Source of the DNA: Cytobacillus firmus
GTDB taxonomy: Bacteria > Bacillota > Bacilli > Bacillales > Cytobacillaceae
Assembly: GCF_023657595.1 (NCBI RefSeq)
Contig: NZ_CP098323.1
Coordinates: forward strand, 4,674,001 to 4,738,000
DNA: 64,000 nt
Reading direction: 5' to 3'
Shown piece after piece: positions 1 to 8,621 of this stretch (position 1 is its first letter; every line of letters begins with the position of its first letter). The position numbers were made by a program, and so were the translations under genes. The notes under the pieces are model-generated. The model made no database searches and was not told the origin of the DNA. It saw nothing but the letters and a program-made list of their open reading frames with translations.

Positions 1-1
1 G

Positions 2-763
2 GGCTATGCATTACCATATGGAAGAGTGACAGATGAAATTGCTGATAAAAACCTTGCTCAGATAGAGGAAGCTGCCACCAGCTTTTTCAAAGAGAAATAT
101 ATGACAGACGTAACTGTGCATAATGTGGTAGGTGCAAAGGATGGGGCCACTGTGTTTGTAGAATCAAAAGGCGAACCGCATTTCTACACCTATGCTGTAG
201 TACCAATAGATGAACTGGAAAAGAAAGTAATGACGGAAAAGATATGGGCGGACGAATTCCAGGTCGAGAATGCCATTAAAGGCGGGTTGTATGGCATGAT
301 CTTCAAAAAAGAATTTAATCAACTCGATAACTACTTTGATTCACTTGCAGCAGAAGGTCAAATTACTGGCAAAACTTATGAAGCCATTCAAAAAGTTGGA
401 GGCAAGGGTTTCTCAACCCCTTATTATTTTATTTCAATAGCCGATGAGACAGCTATCCAACCTGTATATGACCTTTTCATGAAAAATCCTGATGAAAGTG
501 CAGAAAACCTCAGGAAGGCTTTTGAGGACAATTCATTCTCGGCAGAAAACCTTTTCATTAATATTCAATTATTTATGGCTGATAAAAGTGCAAATCCAGA
601 TAAAAAGTTGTTTGATAAAATCATAAAAGACCTTGAAGAAATGACCTCAATCCCTAGAGGTTCATATAGTTTTGTGTTAAATGATAATTTTATTGATAAG
701 CAGAGCTCCAGCGGTATGGGAGATAATTCACTGGATTTACTAAAAGATATTATCAAAGAATAA
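2..763 (+). CDS. DUF1672-type protein, 5' end cut by the window edge
   Basis: The reading frame is open from base 2, so the start lies outside the window; an internal GTG at 26 has no good ribosome binding site. The visible 254 residues begin GYALPYGRVTDEI and continue with a mixed alpha/beta domain containing the stretch VFVESKGEPHFYTYAVVPID. This resembles, from memory, the DUF1672 family of Bacillus and Staphylococcus lipoproteins, whose signal peptide and lipobox would then lie upstream. The next gene starts only 13 bases after its stop, so the two are probably co-transcribed. DUF1672 genes are often found beside SA1320-type genes, which fits the neighbour here. Function is unknown, and the family call rests on recognition rather than a search. 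Confidence 0.6.
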   Translation, partial: GYALPYGRVTDEIADKNLAQIEEAATSFFKEKYMTDVTVHNVVGAKDGATVFVESKGEPHFYTYAVVPIDELEKKVMTEKIWADEFQVENAIKGGLYGMIFKKEFNQLDNYFDSLAAEGQITGKTYEAIQKVGGKGFSTPYYFISIADETAIQPVYDLFMKNPDESAENLRKAFEDNSFSAENLFINIQLFMADKSANPDKKLFDKIIKDLEEMTSIPRGSYSFVLNDNFIDKQSSSGMGDNSLDLLKDIIKE

Positions 764-776
764 AGCAGGTGAATAA

Positions 777-2891
777 ATGAATACACTTAATGGTTCACCA
801 AATATAAATGAAAATATCTCCATAAACAATGATAAAGATTTGGTTGAGCTAGCTGGCTACTATGCCTATACCTATCCCCAAAAAGGGGAAATCCTAAAAG
901 TAAATGGAATAAAATATCAGGTTCGCCACGAGCACTATGAAGATCCAACCGGGCTTGATGCAATGACAGTTGTAAATATGGAGACTGAAGAAATATCCAT
1001 CATCTATGTAGGAACAGATGCACATGGAGAATACGGCAAGCAGGATATTATTACAGATGCCCAGCTTTTAAGTGACCTGACACCTGCACAGCTAGCTGAA
1101 GCAAGAAATTATTTTAATGAAATGAATGAAAAATACAAACAATTTGGCGGCGTCCAATCGATCGCAGGAAATTCACTTGGCGGCGGTCTGGTTGGTGCAG
1201 TAGCAATTGAAAATCCAGAGGTTAAGGCCGTAACACTGAACCCTGCCCTCCTTCCTGATGGAATGATGGACCCTGATAAAACGTATGACAACATCACAAA
1301 CTACTTCAGCAGCTACGATGTGCTGACTCAGACTTTAATCGCATTGGATCTGCATGGCAGGATTCCAGGAAAACAGTATGAAATCTTCAATGGGATTCCA
1401 GAATTCTCAAAGCTTGCTACAAACCATACAGGCTATCTGAGGAATGAAGATGGCACTCAGTTTTATGTTATCGGAGAAGTCGGCAAGCCGGGTTATGGAA
1501 AAATCTATGTGGATGCAGATGCCCATATCGTATCCAGCATTTGGACGGGAGTACCGCTGTATGGCGGGCACTCAGACCGCATTGAGATTAACAAGGAGAG
1601 CCTTGATCTTCTGGCTTCCTCCCTGCAAAACCATGTAATGGAAAGACTGAATCTTGCTCACGAATACTTGGGCAATTCGGTTGCCATTGTAGACGATGAA
1701 GCCAGCCGTTATTATGAACGGCTCAGCCGTCTGCAGAAGATTTTCGAAGAGATGTTTGAAAATCTGATCAGTGAACCGCTGTTTATGGGGATTACTTCGA
1801 TCAGCAACCGATTAACAGCCGAAATTGACCATTTGGTTTCTTTGTTAAATGTGGCGGAAAGTCATGCTAAATCCCTGAACTATATACTGAATTCACCGCC
1901 TGCTGAGCTGCTTGAACATATTTTCCGGACGAACGTCAGTGTGGAAGGCATCTTTAATGAAATCCGCGGCTTTTTGTACGATTTGAAAGCAGATGTTCAG
2001 GATCTTTCCAAAAGCCTTATCCGGATTATTTCCAATAAAATCCCGGAACTTTTTGAGGGCGGAAAAGAACTTTGGTATGATGCTGTAGTCAGTGAATTAA
2101 AAGCCCATTATGGAATCGTGAACAATAACAGGGATAAGCTTCTTTCGCATATCAGCGAATATCAGAAACAAGTTCAGGATGTTGCCTCTAACTTTCATGA
2201 CCGGGACCTTTCCCTGGGACAGTCGATTAGAAGCAAATCCACCCATTCCAATTCCATATCCGTACAGGGAACGAATACGTATAAGCTGGAAGATTCCCCA
2301 TATATGGAGCTGAGGATGAAGATTAAGGAATTCCAGATGGATACGTCTTATTCTGCTTTCACTGCATCAACCCAGGCACTTCTCTTTCCTATATTGCATA
2401 AGGGCTGGGTGATTACCCTGAACATTGAAAATGCACTTGAACTCCTGTCGAGCACTATCAAAGGCGCAACCAAATTCGCCTTGGACTACACCATCCCCGG
2501 CAAGTTATTCGGCCTGTTTTCGGACTTTGACGATAAAATCCGAAACAGCGTCAACAACGCGCTGGAGCCTTTGGATGAATTTGCCGGTACGATTGAAGGC
2601 ATCAGAAAAGGATTAGACCGATTAATGGCGGAGTATCCTACTCTATTAGAGAATTTCAGGCCTTATGTTGAGACAGCCATATTCAATAACAGCGGCTACT
2701 ATAATGTCCACCTCTATAACCTTGCATCCATTGCTATTTTAAGAGAAATGGAAATGCTGTTTGATGATGTGGTGTATCAGCTTGGGAATCACAAAGCTGA
2801 AGCGATTGAGGCATTGTGTGACGTTTCTAAAAAAGTGAAGGGTAATATGGGGGTATTGTACGAACAGGTGGATCGCGGGACGATAAATTAA
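777..2891 (+). CDS. SA1320-type protein: N-terminal lipase-like alpha/beta hydrolase with long helical C-terminus
   Basis: This 704-residue protein has an N-terminal alpha/beta-hydrolase-like region with the nucleophile-elbow motif GNSLGGG around residues 131-137, so Ser133 is the candidate nucleophile. The region from about 290 to 700 is rich in long amphipathic helices and heptads and contains no metal or cofactor motif. No signal peptide is visible. The overall architecture, a lipase-like head and a long helical tail, resembles the SA1320 family and is loosely reminiscent of LXG-type secreted effectors. The AGGTGA before ATG 777 is an adequate ribosome binding site. It follows the DUF1672-type gene by 13 bases and is closed by a terminator 13 bases after its stop. 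Enzyme activity is inferred only from the motif. Confidence 0.6.
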   Translation: MNTLNGSPNINENISINNDKDLVELAGYYAYTYPQKGEILKVNGIKYQVRHEHYEDPTGLDAMTVVNMETEEISIIYVGTDAHGEYGKQDIITDAQLLSDLTPAQLAEARNYFNEMNEKYKQFGGVQSIAGNSLGGGLVGAVAIENPEVKAVTLNPALLPDGMMDPDKTYDNITNYFSSYDVLTQTLIALDLHGRIPGKQYEIFNGIPEFSKLATNHTGYLRNEDGTQFYVIGEVGKPGYGKIYVDADAHIVSSIWTGVPLYGGHSDRIEINKESLDLLASSLQNHVMERLNLAHEYLGNSVAIVDDEASRYYERLSRLQKIFEEMFENLISEPLFMGITSISNRLTAEIDHLVSLLNVAESHAKSLNYILNSPPAELLEHIFRTNVSVEGIFNEIRGFLYDLKADVQDLSKSLIRIISNKIPELFEGGKELWYDAVVSELKAHYGIVNNNRDKLLSHISEYQKQVQDVASNFHDRDLSLGQSIRSKSTHSNSISVQGTNTYKLEDSPYMELRMKIKEFQMDTSYSAFTASTQALLFPILHKGWVITLNIENALELLSSTIKGATKFALDYTIPGKLFGLFSDFDDKIRNSVNNALEPLDEFAGTIEGIRKGLDRLMAEYPTLLENFRPYVETAIFNNSGYYNVHLYNLASIAILREMEMLFDDVVYQLGNHKAEAIEALCDVSKKVKGNMGVLYEQVDRGTIN

Positions 2892-2903
2892 TAGGCATAA
2901 ATA

Positions 2904-2930
2904 AACCGAGCTGAGTGGCAGCTCGGTTTT
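2904..2930 (+). terminator. Factor-independent terminator of the DUF1672/SA1320 pair
   Basis: A 9-bp perfect stem AACCGAGCT/AGCTCGGTT with a 7-base loop is followed by TT and a pyrimidine-rich run. It sits just after the stop at 2891. Confidence 0.85.
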
Positions 2931-2960
2931 CCTTTTATATAGGCTGTATTTGATAGTTTT

Positions 2961-3296
2961 TTTGCAGAATTTAATTGTCTATTTGCAAATTGATTATTCT
3001 ATTTGCAGGTTTCCAGCAGCTATTTGCAATTTTCATTTCTCTATTTGCAAGTTTCAGGCTCCTATTTGCAAGCCCATTGTTTATTTGCAGGTTTCCAGCG
3101 GCTATTTGCAAATTTGATTGCTCTATTTGCAAGTTTCCGGCTCCTATTTGCAAGCCCATTGTTTATTTGCAAGTTTCCAGCGGCTATTTGCAAATTGATT
3201 GCTCTATTTGCAAGTTTCCGGCAGCTATTTGCAGGTTTCAGGCTCCTATTTGCAAATTTAATTCCTCTATTTGCAGATTCCATAATTCTATTTGCA
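2961..3296. repeat. Tandem array of 17 TTTGCA words, about 21-bp pitch
   Basis: The word TTTGCA, mostly within CTATTTGCAAGTTTC-like units, occurs at 2961, 2982, 3002, 3023, 3044, 3065, 3084, 3105, 3126, 3147, 3166, 3187, 3207, 3228, 3249, 3270 and 3291. Spacings are 19 to 21, mostly 21. The bases between the words vary much more than the word. The array fills the space between two convergent genes and starts 31 bases after a terminator. Because 21 is a multiple of three, long spurious open frames of low complexity run through both strands. Confidence 0.95.
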
Positions 3297-3378
3297 AATT
3301 CGCCAAACCGCCAAAGGCCTGCTCTTTATGCAGCCGCTGGTAAGTGTAGTGTACGATTTAAACAAACGTTAGATTGAA

Positions 3379-3876
3379 TTATTCTGCCCTCTCAAGATAC
3401 TCCCCTAACAGCTCTTTAAAAAGCTCATTCAATTCCTTATTTTTCTGCTCCTTCAGCCATTCCACCTGGTTAATGGGCAGGTTTAATTTAAGTGTGATTT
3501 TTTCATTGGGCATCTCCACTTTTCGAATCTGTTCCAGGGTAATGCCAGCTTCAATATCGGGAAAATCCGGAGCATCCTCTCTTATTCTTAAGAGCCCTTC
3601 ATATGACTCTTCCGGATCTATTTCGCAAAATAAGCTCAGCCGGGGCAGCTTTCCTGGCACAGCCTTTAGAAACATAAAGGAGCTTATCTGCCTGCCGTCC
3701 TCCAATACAACTTCTGTGATCAGACTGTCCCTGTCCTGATATTTTCTTAGAGTAACTTCGCTAACAATCATGTCTACTTCCAGCGTACTTCCGGATGACG
3801 ATTCAAAAATATAGATGGCACTGTTAAACACATATATTTCTTCTCCATCAAGATTTATAAACTTTATAGCAGACAT
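3379..3876 (-). CDS. Hypothetical protein, 165 residues
   Basis: I do not recognise this family. The ATG at 3876 is chosen because GGGAGG lies about 9 bases upstream; an upstream in-frame start adds 19 residues of unlikely composition (MLRQCYCLMQ) and has no binding site. The protein has an N-terminal beta-rich half (residues 1-90, alternating hydrophobics such as IYVFNSAIYIF) and an acidic helical C-terminus (VEWLKEQKNKELNELFKEL). No signal peptide or membrane segment is seen, so it should be cytoplasmic. It stands alone, converging on the SA1320-type gene across the repeat array. The size and acidic, beta-then-helix make-up resemble the immunity-like proteins at 30-35 kb, but no homology is claimed. 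Confidence 0.6.
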   Translation of the reverse strand: MSAIKFINLDGEEIYVFNSAIYIFESSSGSTLEVDMIVSEVTLRKYQDRDSLITEVVLEDGRQISSFMFLKAVPGKLPRLSLFCEIDPEESYEGLLRIREDAPDFPDIEAGITLEQIRKVEMPNEKITLKLNLPINQVEWLKEQKNKELNELFKELLGEYLERAE

Positions 3877-4343
3877 CCTTGTTCCTCCCATATTCCATAA
3901 AAGCTGCATCAAACAATAGCATTGTCTTAGCATATTTAATAAAGCGCAAAGCTGCTGAGTCTAATTTCAACATTTGCTTTAATAGGGTCAGCATTCAATG
4001 TAAATCTATAAATATAATGTAACATACGAAAGCATAGCCCACTATATATACGTACCCTTTACATGTTACTAAATTCGGAGCAAGGCTTTGCTAAAGAAAT
4101 TTCAGGAGAAGTTCTGAGGAACTAGGGTGTGCTCTCTTCCAGCACTAATTTTTCAATATATCTTAAACAAAGAAAAACACTCTAGATGCTGGCATCTACA
4201 GTGCTTGACTTTTTGTTTGAAATTTTTTGTGGGGGGTTTAGCAATAACCAAAGAAGAGAAAAAGAGGGGAAAATATAAACTTTGCTGTGTAAATGATCTG
4301 TTAAATTACACTTTGAGTTTTAATTTCAAAGGAGATTGACTTT
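3877..4343. other. 467-bp intergenic region, no convincing gene
   Basis: The region is AT-rich. A 70-codon frame at 4127-4339 on the plus strand lacks a ribosome binding site and has cysteine-rich, unprotein-like composition, so it is not called. The only structure noted is the hairpin at 4178-4203. Confidence 0.6.
4178..4203. terminator. Hairpin with flanking A and T tracts, possible terminator
   Basis: An 11-bp stem with one mismatch, CACTCTAGATG/CATCTACAGTG, has a 4-base loop. AAAGAAAAA lies on its left and CTTGACTTTTTG on its right, so it could stop transcription from either side. No gene obviously ends here. Confidence 0.4.
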
Positions 4344-4664
4344 TCAAGTAAGCTGTCTTTTGATATTGCCGATATCTCTTTCATTTCTTGCGGTTTTCTC
4401 CCATATAAAATCCTGGTCTCTTTCAAGGACTTTAAAGTGCTCTAAGATCTCTTGATGGCGCTGATCACTTTTAGTTTCCAGTTCCTTCAGCTTGTTTTGA
4501 ACCTCTTTGAGTTCCCCCTGCATACTCTGCTGGGTGTACTTCATTCCTTGCTGCTCTATTTTCATTTCTAGTTGTTCTTTTTTCATTTCCTGCATATCAG
4601 ATTGAAGACTGCCAACCATTTTTATTAATTGGGCAAGCATACTTTCCATTTTTGCTTCGTTCAT
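4344..4664 (-). CDS. Small coiled-coil protein, 106 residues
   Basis: The protein is almost entirely predicted coiled coil: regular heptads of Met, Leu, Gln, Glu and Lys run from residue 5 to about 85, with repeats such as EMKKEQLEMKIEQQGMK. It has no signal peptide, no membrane segment and no known catalytic motif. AGAGGAGG seven to eight bases before ATG 4664 is a strong ribosome binding site, which makes the gene credible despite its simplicity. Proteins of this sort are common in Bacillus and are usually left as hypothetical; oligomerisation is the only property I can infer. It is separated from the GH13 gene by 147 bases that hold a long palindrome. Confidence 0.7.
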   Translation of the reverse strand: MNEAKMESMLAQLIKMVGSLQSDMQEMKKEQLEMKIEQQGMKYTQQSMQGELKEVQNKLKELETKSDQRHQEILEHFKVLERDQDFIWEKTARNERDIGNIKRQLT

Positions 4665-4731
4665 TGTTCACACCTCCTCTATTATAGTATATAACAAATT
4701 TCCTAAGGTAAATGTGACAATTTTGGGTGAA

Positions 4732-4758
4732 CATGGGGACGGTTCAACCGTCCTCATG
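4732..4758. repeat. REP-like palindrome GGACGGTTCAACCGTCC
   Basis: The central 17 bases are an almost loopless palindrome, and pairing extends to a 13-bp stem (CATGG.../...TCATG) with one G-T pair. It follows the GH13 operon on the minus strand but lacks a T run. GGGACGGTT/AACCGTCCC palindromes are, as I recall, widespread REP-like elements in Firmicutes. Confidence 0.6.
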
Positions 4759-4811
4759 CTTTCCAGCTTACTGGGAAGAATAACTTTATACTATGCAAGA
4801 GGTTCATCATT

Positions 4812-6458
4812 TCACCGCTTGTTCAAAATTCTATAAATCCTTGCTTCATAAGGGCGCATAACTAGCTTTTCTGCAGAATCTCCTACTGGAATTTCAGCAT
4901 AATTGCCAAGCAGAAGTTCTTTCCCGGTACCATGTGCAATCTCCGGTAATTTGACCTCATTTGTTCTTTCACTTTGATTAAGGACTATCAGCCATGTAAC
5001 TTCCCCCAAAGACCGGGTATAGATATATAATTCTTCCTGGCCATCAGAGTGATCCGCATAGTCACCGTAAACCATAACTTCATTTTCTTTCCGCAATGCT
5101 ATCAGCTTTTTATAATAATGGAAGACGGAGTCCGGAGTTTCAAGCTCCCTTTTAACATTGATTTCTTTGTAATTCGGGTTTACTTTTATCCATGAAATAC
5201 CGCTTGTGAAACCGGCGTTTTTGCTGTCATCCCACTGTACAGGTGTTCGTGAGTTGTCTCTGCTTAGCGGCTGCAGATCTTTAAGGACCTGAACAGGATC
5301 TTCACCCCGTCTTACCAGCTCATTGTACTTATTTTTCATAGCGATGTCCCGGTAATCTGAGATATTTTCGAAACATACACCGGTCATTCCTATTTCTTCC
5401 CCTTGAAAAATATAGGGAGTTCCCGGCATGGTATGAACTAGCGTACCGAGTAATTTAGCCGATTCTACCCGGTATTCCCCATCATTTCCATATCTGGTTA
5501 CCTGCCGTGTATGATCGTGGTTATTTAAAAACTGCGAGTTCCAGCCTTTCCCCTTTAACCCTTCATACCACTGCTTCTGAATTTCCTTGTATCGAAGCAT
5601 ATCCCAGGATGGCATATCATCAGCCACCTGAAAATGGAATAAGGTATGGAGTTCATTTCGATCTTCTCCAACGTATAATAAGCCATCTTCAGGCGTGACA
5701 AATGGGATTTCCCCCACCGTCATGATGTCATAGTGTTTAAGGACTTCATGGTTCATTTCCTGCAGGTATTCATGTATTCCCGGGTTATTGCCTAAGTAGG
5801 AGAGGTCATACGGGTTAGCCGCATCTCTATAGTCCTTCTGTTTTGCCAGCAGATTGATAACATCCATACGGAATCCGTCTATTCCTTTATCGAGCCAAAA
5901 ACGCATGATCCTGTAGATTTCTTCACGCACTTCGCGATTTTCCCAGTTCAGGTCAGGCTGTTCTGCAGCAAAAGAATGGAAATAATATTGGCCCGTTTTC
6001 TCTTCCAGCGTCCACGGTGAGGGGGCAAAGTAGGAGCGCCAATTGTTTGGTTCTTTTCCATCTTTAGCATCTTTCCAAATATACCAGTCTCTTTTCGGGT
6101 TATCCTTCGAAGACCTGGACTCCAGAAACCATGGATGCTGATCAGACGTATGATTAACGACTAAGTCCATAATTATTTTCATACCAAGGTTATGAACTTC
6201 AGAGATTAACCGCTCGACAGTTTGCATATCCCCTGCCTTTTCCATTACCCCATAATAATCCGAAATATCATATCCATTATCTTTGTCAGGAGATTGATAC
6301 ATAGGATTCAGCCAGATGACGTCCGCCCCAAGATCTTTAATGTAATGCAGCTTTAACAGAAGGCCTTCCAGGTCACCGATCCCGTCTCCATTGGAGTCAT
6401 AGAAACTTCTCCAATATACCTGATAGACCACCGATTCTTTCCACCATGTTTTTTTCAA
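4812..6458 (-). CDS. malL: GH13 alpha-glucosidase, probably oligo-1,6-glucosidase
   Basis: This 548-residue protein is full length for GH13 subfamily 31. The catalytic triad is visible as Asp199 (GFRMDV), Glu250 (VGEIP) and Asp315 (NNHD), and the first conserved region is DLVVNH near residues 98-103. Val200 directly after the nucleophile is the residue associated with alpha-1,6 preference, whereas alpha-1,4 enzymes usually carry Ala or Thr. The sequence PLSRDNSRTPVQWD is typical of the group. Translation starts at TTG 6458 behind GGGGGA. There is no signal peptide, so it cleaves oligosaccharides in the cytoplasm. It is the last gene of the LacI-ABC-oxidoreductase operon, which suggests that the imported compound contains an alpha-glucosidic bond. 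A dextran-glucosidase activity is the main alternative. Confidence 0.88.
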   Translation of the reverse strand: MKKTWWKESVVYQVYWRSFYDSNGDGIGDLEGLLLKLHYIKDLGADVIWLNPMYQSPDKDNGYDISDYYGVMEKAGDMQTVERLISEVHNLGMKIIMDLVVNHTSDQHPWFLESRSSKDNPKRDWYIWKDAKDGKEPNNWRSYFAPSPWTLEEKTGQYYFHSFAAEQPDLNWENREVREEIYRIMRFWLDKGIDGFRMDVINLLAKQKDYRDAANPYDLSYLGNNPGIHEYLQEMNHEVLKHYDIMTVGEIPFVTPEDGLLYVGEDRNELHTLFHFQVADDMPSWDMLRYKEIQKQWYEGLKGKGWNSQFLNNHDHTRQVTRYGNDGEYRVESAKLLGTLVHTMPGTPYIFQGEEIGMTGVCFENISDYRDIAMKNKYNELVRRGEDPVQVLKDLQPLSRDNSRTPVQWDDSKNAGFTSGISWIKVNPNYKEINVKRELETPDSVFHYYKKLIALRKENEVMVYGDYADHSDGQEELYIYTRSLGEVTWLIVLNQSERTNEVKLPEIAHGTGKELLLGNYAEIPVGDSAEKLVMRPYEARIYRILNKR

Positions 6459-6494
6459 GACTATCCCCCGCCTTCACACATCCTGATAAATAGG

Positions 6495-7763
6495 TCAGCT
6501 TGATGAAATACTTTCCCTGATAAAGCAATTTTCTTTTAATAGATTGCTTCTTAACTCTTCCGTATTAAGTGCTTTAGGATGGATGCCCTTATCGACAGAC
6601 AGTGCTGCTGCCATGCCTGCTGCCTGGCCCATTGCATAGCATGTCGGCTGAATACGGAGGGAAGAATGAGCTTCATGTGTAGAAGAAATACATCTCCCCG
6701 CTACCAGAAGGTTATCGAAATCCTTTGGAAGCAGGCAGCGGTAAGGAATGTCATACCATTGACCCTTCGGCAGAATCACCTTCTCAGTCCCGGCCCCTGT
6801 TGGATTATGAATATCAATCATATAGGAGCAGGAAGCAATAGCATCATCAAACTTTCGGCATTCCAGTACGTCCTCAGCAGTTAAAACATATTCACCCATA
6901 ATCCGGCGTGATTCACGAATGCCAATTTGCGGACCTGTCGTAACCAGGTAAGAGTTTTCAAACCCTTCCACGTTTTCTTGCATATATTCAACAATCTCTT
7001 TGACTTGCTTTCTGCCTTCGATTTCTGCTCTTGTTAAATCATCCACATCCAGGGCATCCACGTTGACGATGCGGGTCATATTAATCATGACCTCTCCTTC
7101 ACGCGGCATCTTAAAAAATAATACCCTTCCCTGTGGAAGCCTTTCATCTTCAACTGCATACTCACAAGCCTTTTTCCGGTTTGTGACTCCACCCATTTTG
7201 AACATAATGCTTGCAGGCTGACACTGGCCATCAGACTCACGTCCAATCTTGAATTCCGCTCCTGCTCTGGCTGCCAGATCGCCATCCCCAGTACAATCAA
7301 TGAATGTTTTTGCTTTTAACAGCTGACGTCCTGATTTGCTTTCAATGATTATCCCTGAAATCAGATTCCCCTCTGTCACCGCATCGACCACAAAAGAATG
7401 GAATTGAAGCCGGACCCCGCTTTCGAGAGCCATTTCATTCAGGACATATTTATAAACTTCAGGATCAAAGGACCAGGCATGCCCTCCTCCTCCAAATGCT
7501 CCCGCGTCCTTCAGACGATCAATCATTTCCTGAAAGATGCCTTTCACCAGCTGGGTTTTCCCTGAGGAAAAACTCATGAACGGATTTACAAGTGCAGCGG
7601 AGCCCATTCCTCCTAAAAAACCATTGCGTTCAAGTAGGATGGTATCTGCTCCCTGCCTTGCTGATGCAATGGCAGCCGCAATCCCGGCAGGGCCGCCGCC
7701 AGCTACGATTACATCTGCCTGTTTTGAAATCTCTATATTTTTTATCTGAGTATACATTTCCAT
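6495..7763 (-). CDS. FAD-dependent oxidoreductase (FAD_oxidored type)
   Basis: The N-terminus holds a dinucleotide-binding motif, GGGPAG, followed by LLERNGFLGG, and the FAD-contact motif DCTGDGDLA lies near residue 160. The C-terminal LLVAGRCISS and AMGQAAGMAAA match the flavin-binding end of this family. The start at ATG 7763 has AGGAGG eight bases upstream; an in-frame TTG six bases earlier is less well placed. The 422-residue protein has no export signal. Members of this group occur in polysaccharide and glycoside utilisation operons, where the substrate is rarely known. It sits between the sugar permeases and the alpha-glucosidase, 36 bases before the latter, so it probably oxidises or isomerises the imported glycoside before or after cleavage. 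The exact reaction is unknown. Confidence 0.8.
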   Translation of the reverse strand: MEMYTQIKNIEISKQADVIVAGGGPAGIAAAIASARQGADTILLERNGFLGGMGSAALVNPFMSFSSGKTQLVKGIFQEMIDRLKDAGAFGGGGHAWSFDPEVYKYVLNEMALESGVRLQFHSFVVDAVTEGNLISGIIIESKSGRQLLKAKTFIDCTGDGDLAARAGAEFKIGRESDGQCQPASIMFKMGGVTNRKKACEYAVEDERLPQGRVLFFKMPREGEVMINMTRIVNVDALDVDDLTRAEIEGRKQVKEIVEYMQENVEGFENSYLVTTGPQIGIRESRRIMGEYVLTAEDVLECRKFDDAIASCSYMIDIHNPTGAGTEKVILPKGQWYDIPYRCLLPKDFDNLLVAGRCISSTHEAHSSLRIQPTCYAMGQAAGMAAALSVDKGIHPKALNTEELRSNLLKENCFIRESISSS

Positions 7764-7775
7764 CTCCAATTCCTC

Positions 7776-8609
7776 CTATCCCTTTACCCCTGATGATGCG
7801 ATTCCTTCTACCAAATAACGCTGAAAAACAATAAAGATTAAAGCAATCGGAATCATGGATAAGGCAGATGCCGCCATTAAAAGATTCCATTTCACCTCAT
7901 ACTGTCCCTGGAACTGAGTTAAAGCGACTTGGAGCGTCATCATATCCGGTGAATCCAGCATAATTAATGGCCATAAAAATTCATTCCAGGCTCCAAGAAA
8001 CGTTAAGATTCCCAAGGTGACCAGTGCCGGTTTGGTTAAAGGCAAAATAATCTGCCAGAAAATCCGGAATTCCGAGCATCCGTCAATTCGGGCCGCTTCC
8101 ATAAGCTCAGTTGGAATAGTGCTCATAAACTGCCTCATCAGGAAAACCCCATAAGCGTTTGCCACCAGCGGCAGGATAACAGACCAATAAGAATTTAATA
8201 AACCGATTTTTGACATCATCAGAAATATCGGAATCATAATGACTTGCATGGGGATCATCATCGTTCCCAGAAATAACAGAAAGAGCAGCTTCTTTCCCAT
8301 AAAGTTAAATTTCGCAAACGTATAGCCCGCCAAAGAACAGATAAATAAGGTAATGACTGTTGTTAATACTGATATAATCGAAGTGTTAATAAAATATTGA
8401 GTGAAGTCTCCCGAGTTCCATGCTGCTATAAAATTCCCCCAATTTGCATCCTTGGGCAGGAATGTAGGAGGACTTGTAAAGATTTCATTATTGGGCTTCA
8501 AAGCACTTGAAATCATCCAGACAAATGGAACAAGCATCCCAATTGAACCGAATATCAAAAATGCATATAAAGGTATTCGCTTTAACATCTCTCTGCGTCT
8601 ATTGCTCAT
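7776..8609 (-). CDS. Carbohydrate ABC transporter permease, MalG type
   Basis: The 277-residue protein has about six membrane segments and the permease loop EAARIDGCSEFRIFWQIILPLTKPA, the EAA motif that docks onto the ATPase. The C-terminus VEGIASSGVKG is typical of MalG/UgpE-like permeases. AGGAGGGA precedes ATG 8609. It lies 12 bases before the oxidoreductase start and 12 bases after the partner permease. With that partner and the lipoprotein it makes a CUT1-family sugar importer. No ATP-binding subunit is encoded in the operon, so a shared ATPase of the MsmX/MsmK type elsewhere on the chromosome is expected. Confidence 0.92.
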   Translation of the reverse strand: MSNRRREMLKRIPLYAFLIFGSIGMLVPFVWMISSALKPNNEIFTSPPTFLPKDANWGNFIAAWNSGDFTQYFINTSIISVLTTVITLFICSLAGYTFAKFNFMGKKLLFLLFLGTMMIPMQVIMIPIFLMMSKIGLLNSYWSVILPLVANAYGVFLMRQFMSTIPTELMEAARIDGCSEFRIFWQIILPLTKPALVTLGILTFLGAWNEFLWPLIMLDSPDMMTLQVALTQFQGQYEVKWNLLMAASALSMIPIALIFIVFQRYLVEGIASSGVKG

Positions 8610-8621
8610 AGAAAGTCCCTC

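Noticed and set aside
2971-3377. Long open frames on both strands rich in LQIAAGNLQI or ICKFPAPICK repeats
   Set aside because: They are the translation of a 21-bp repeat array in several frames at once, with no ribosome binding sites.
4127-4339. A 70-codon plus-strand frame
   Set aside because: No ribosome binding site and atypical composition; it crosses a hairpin.
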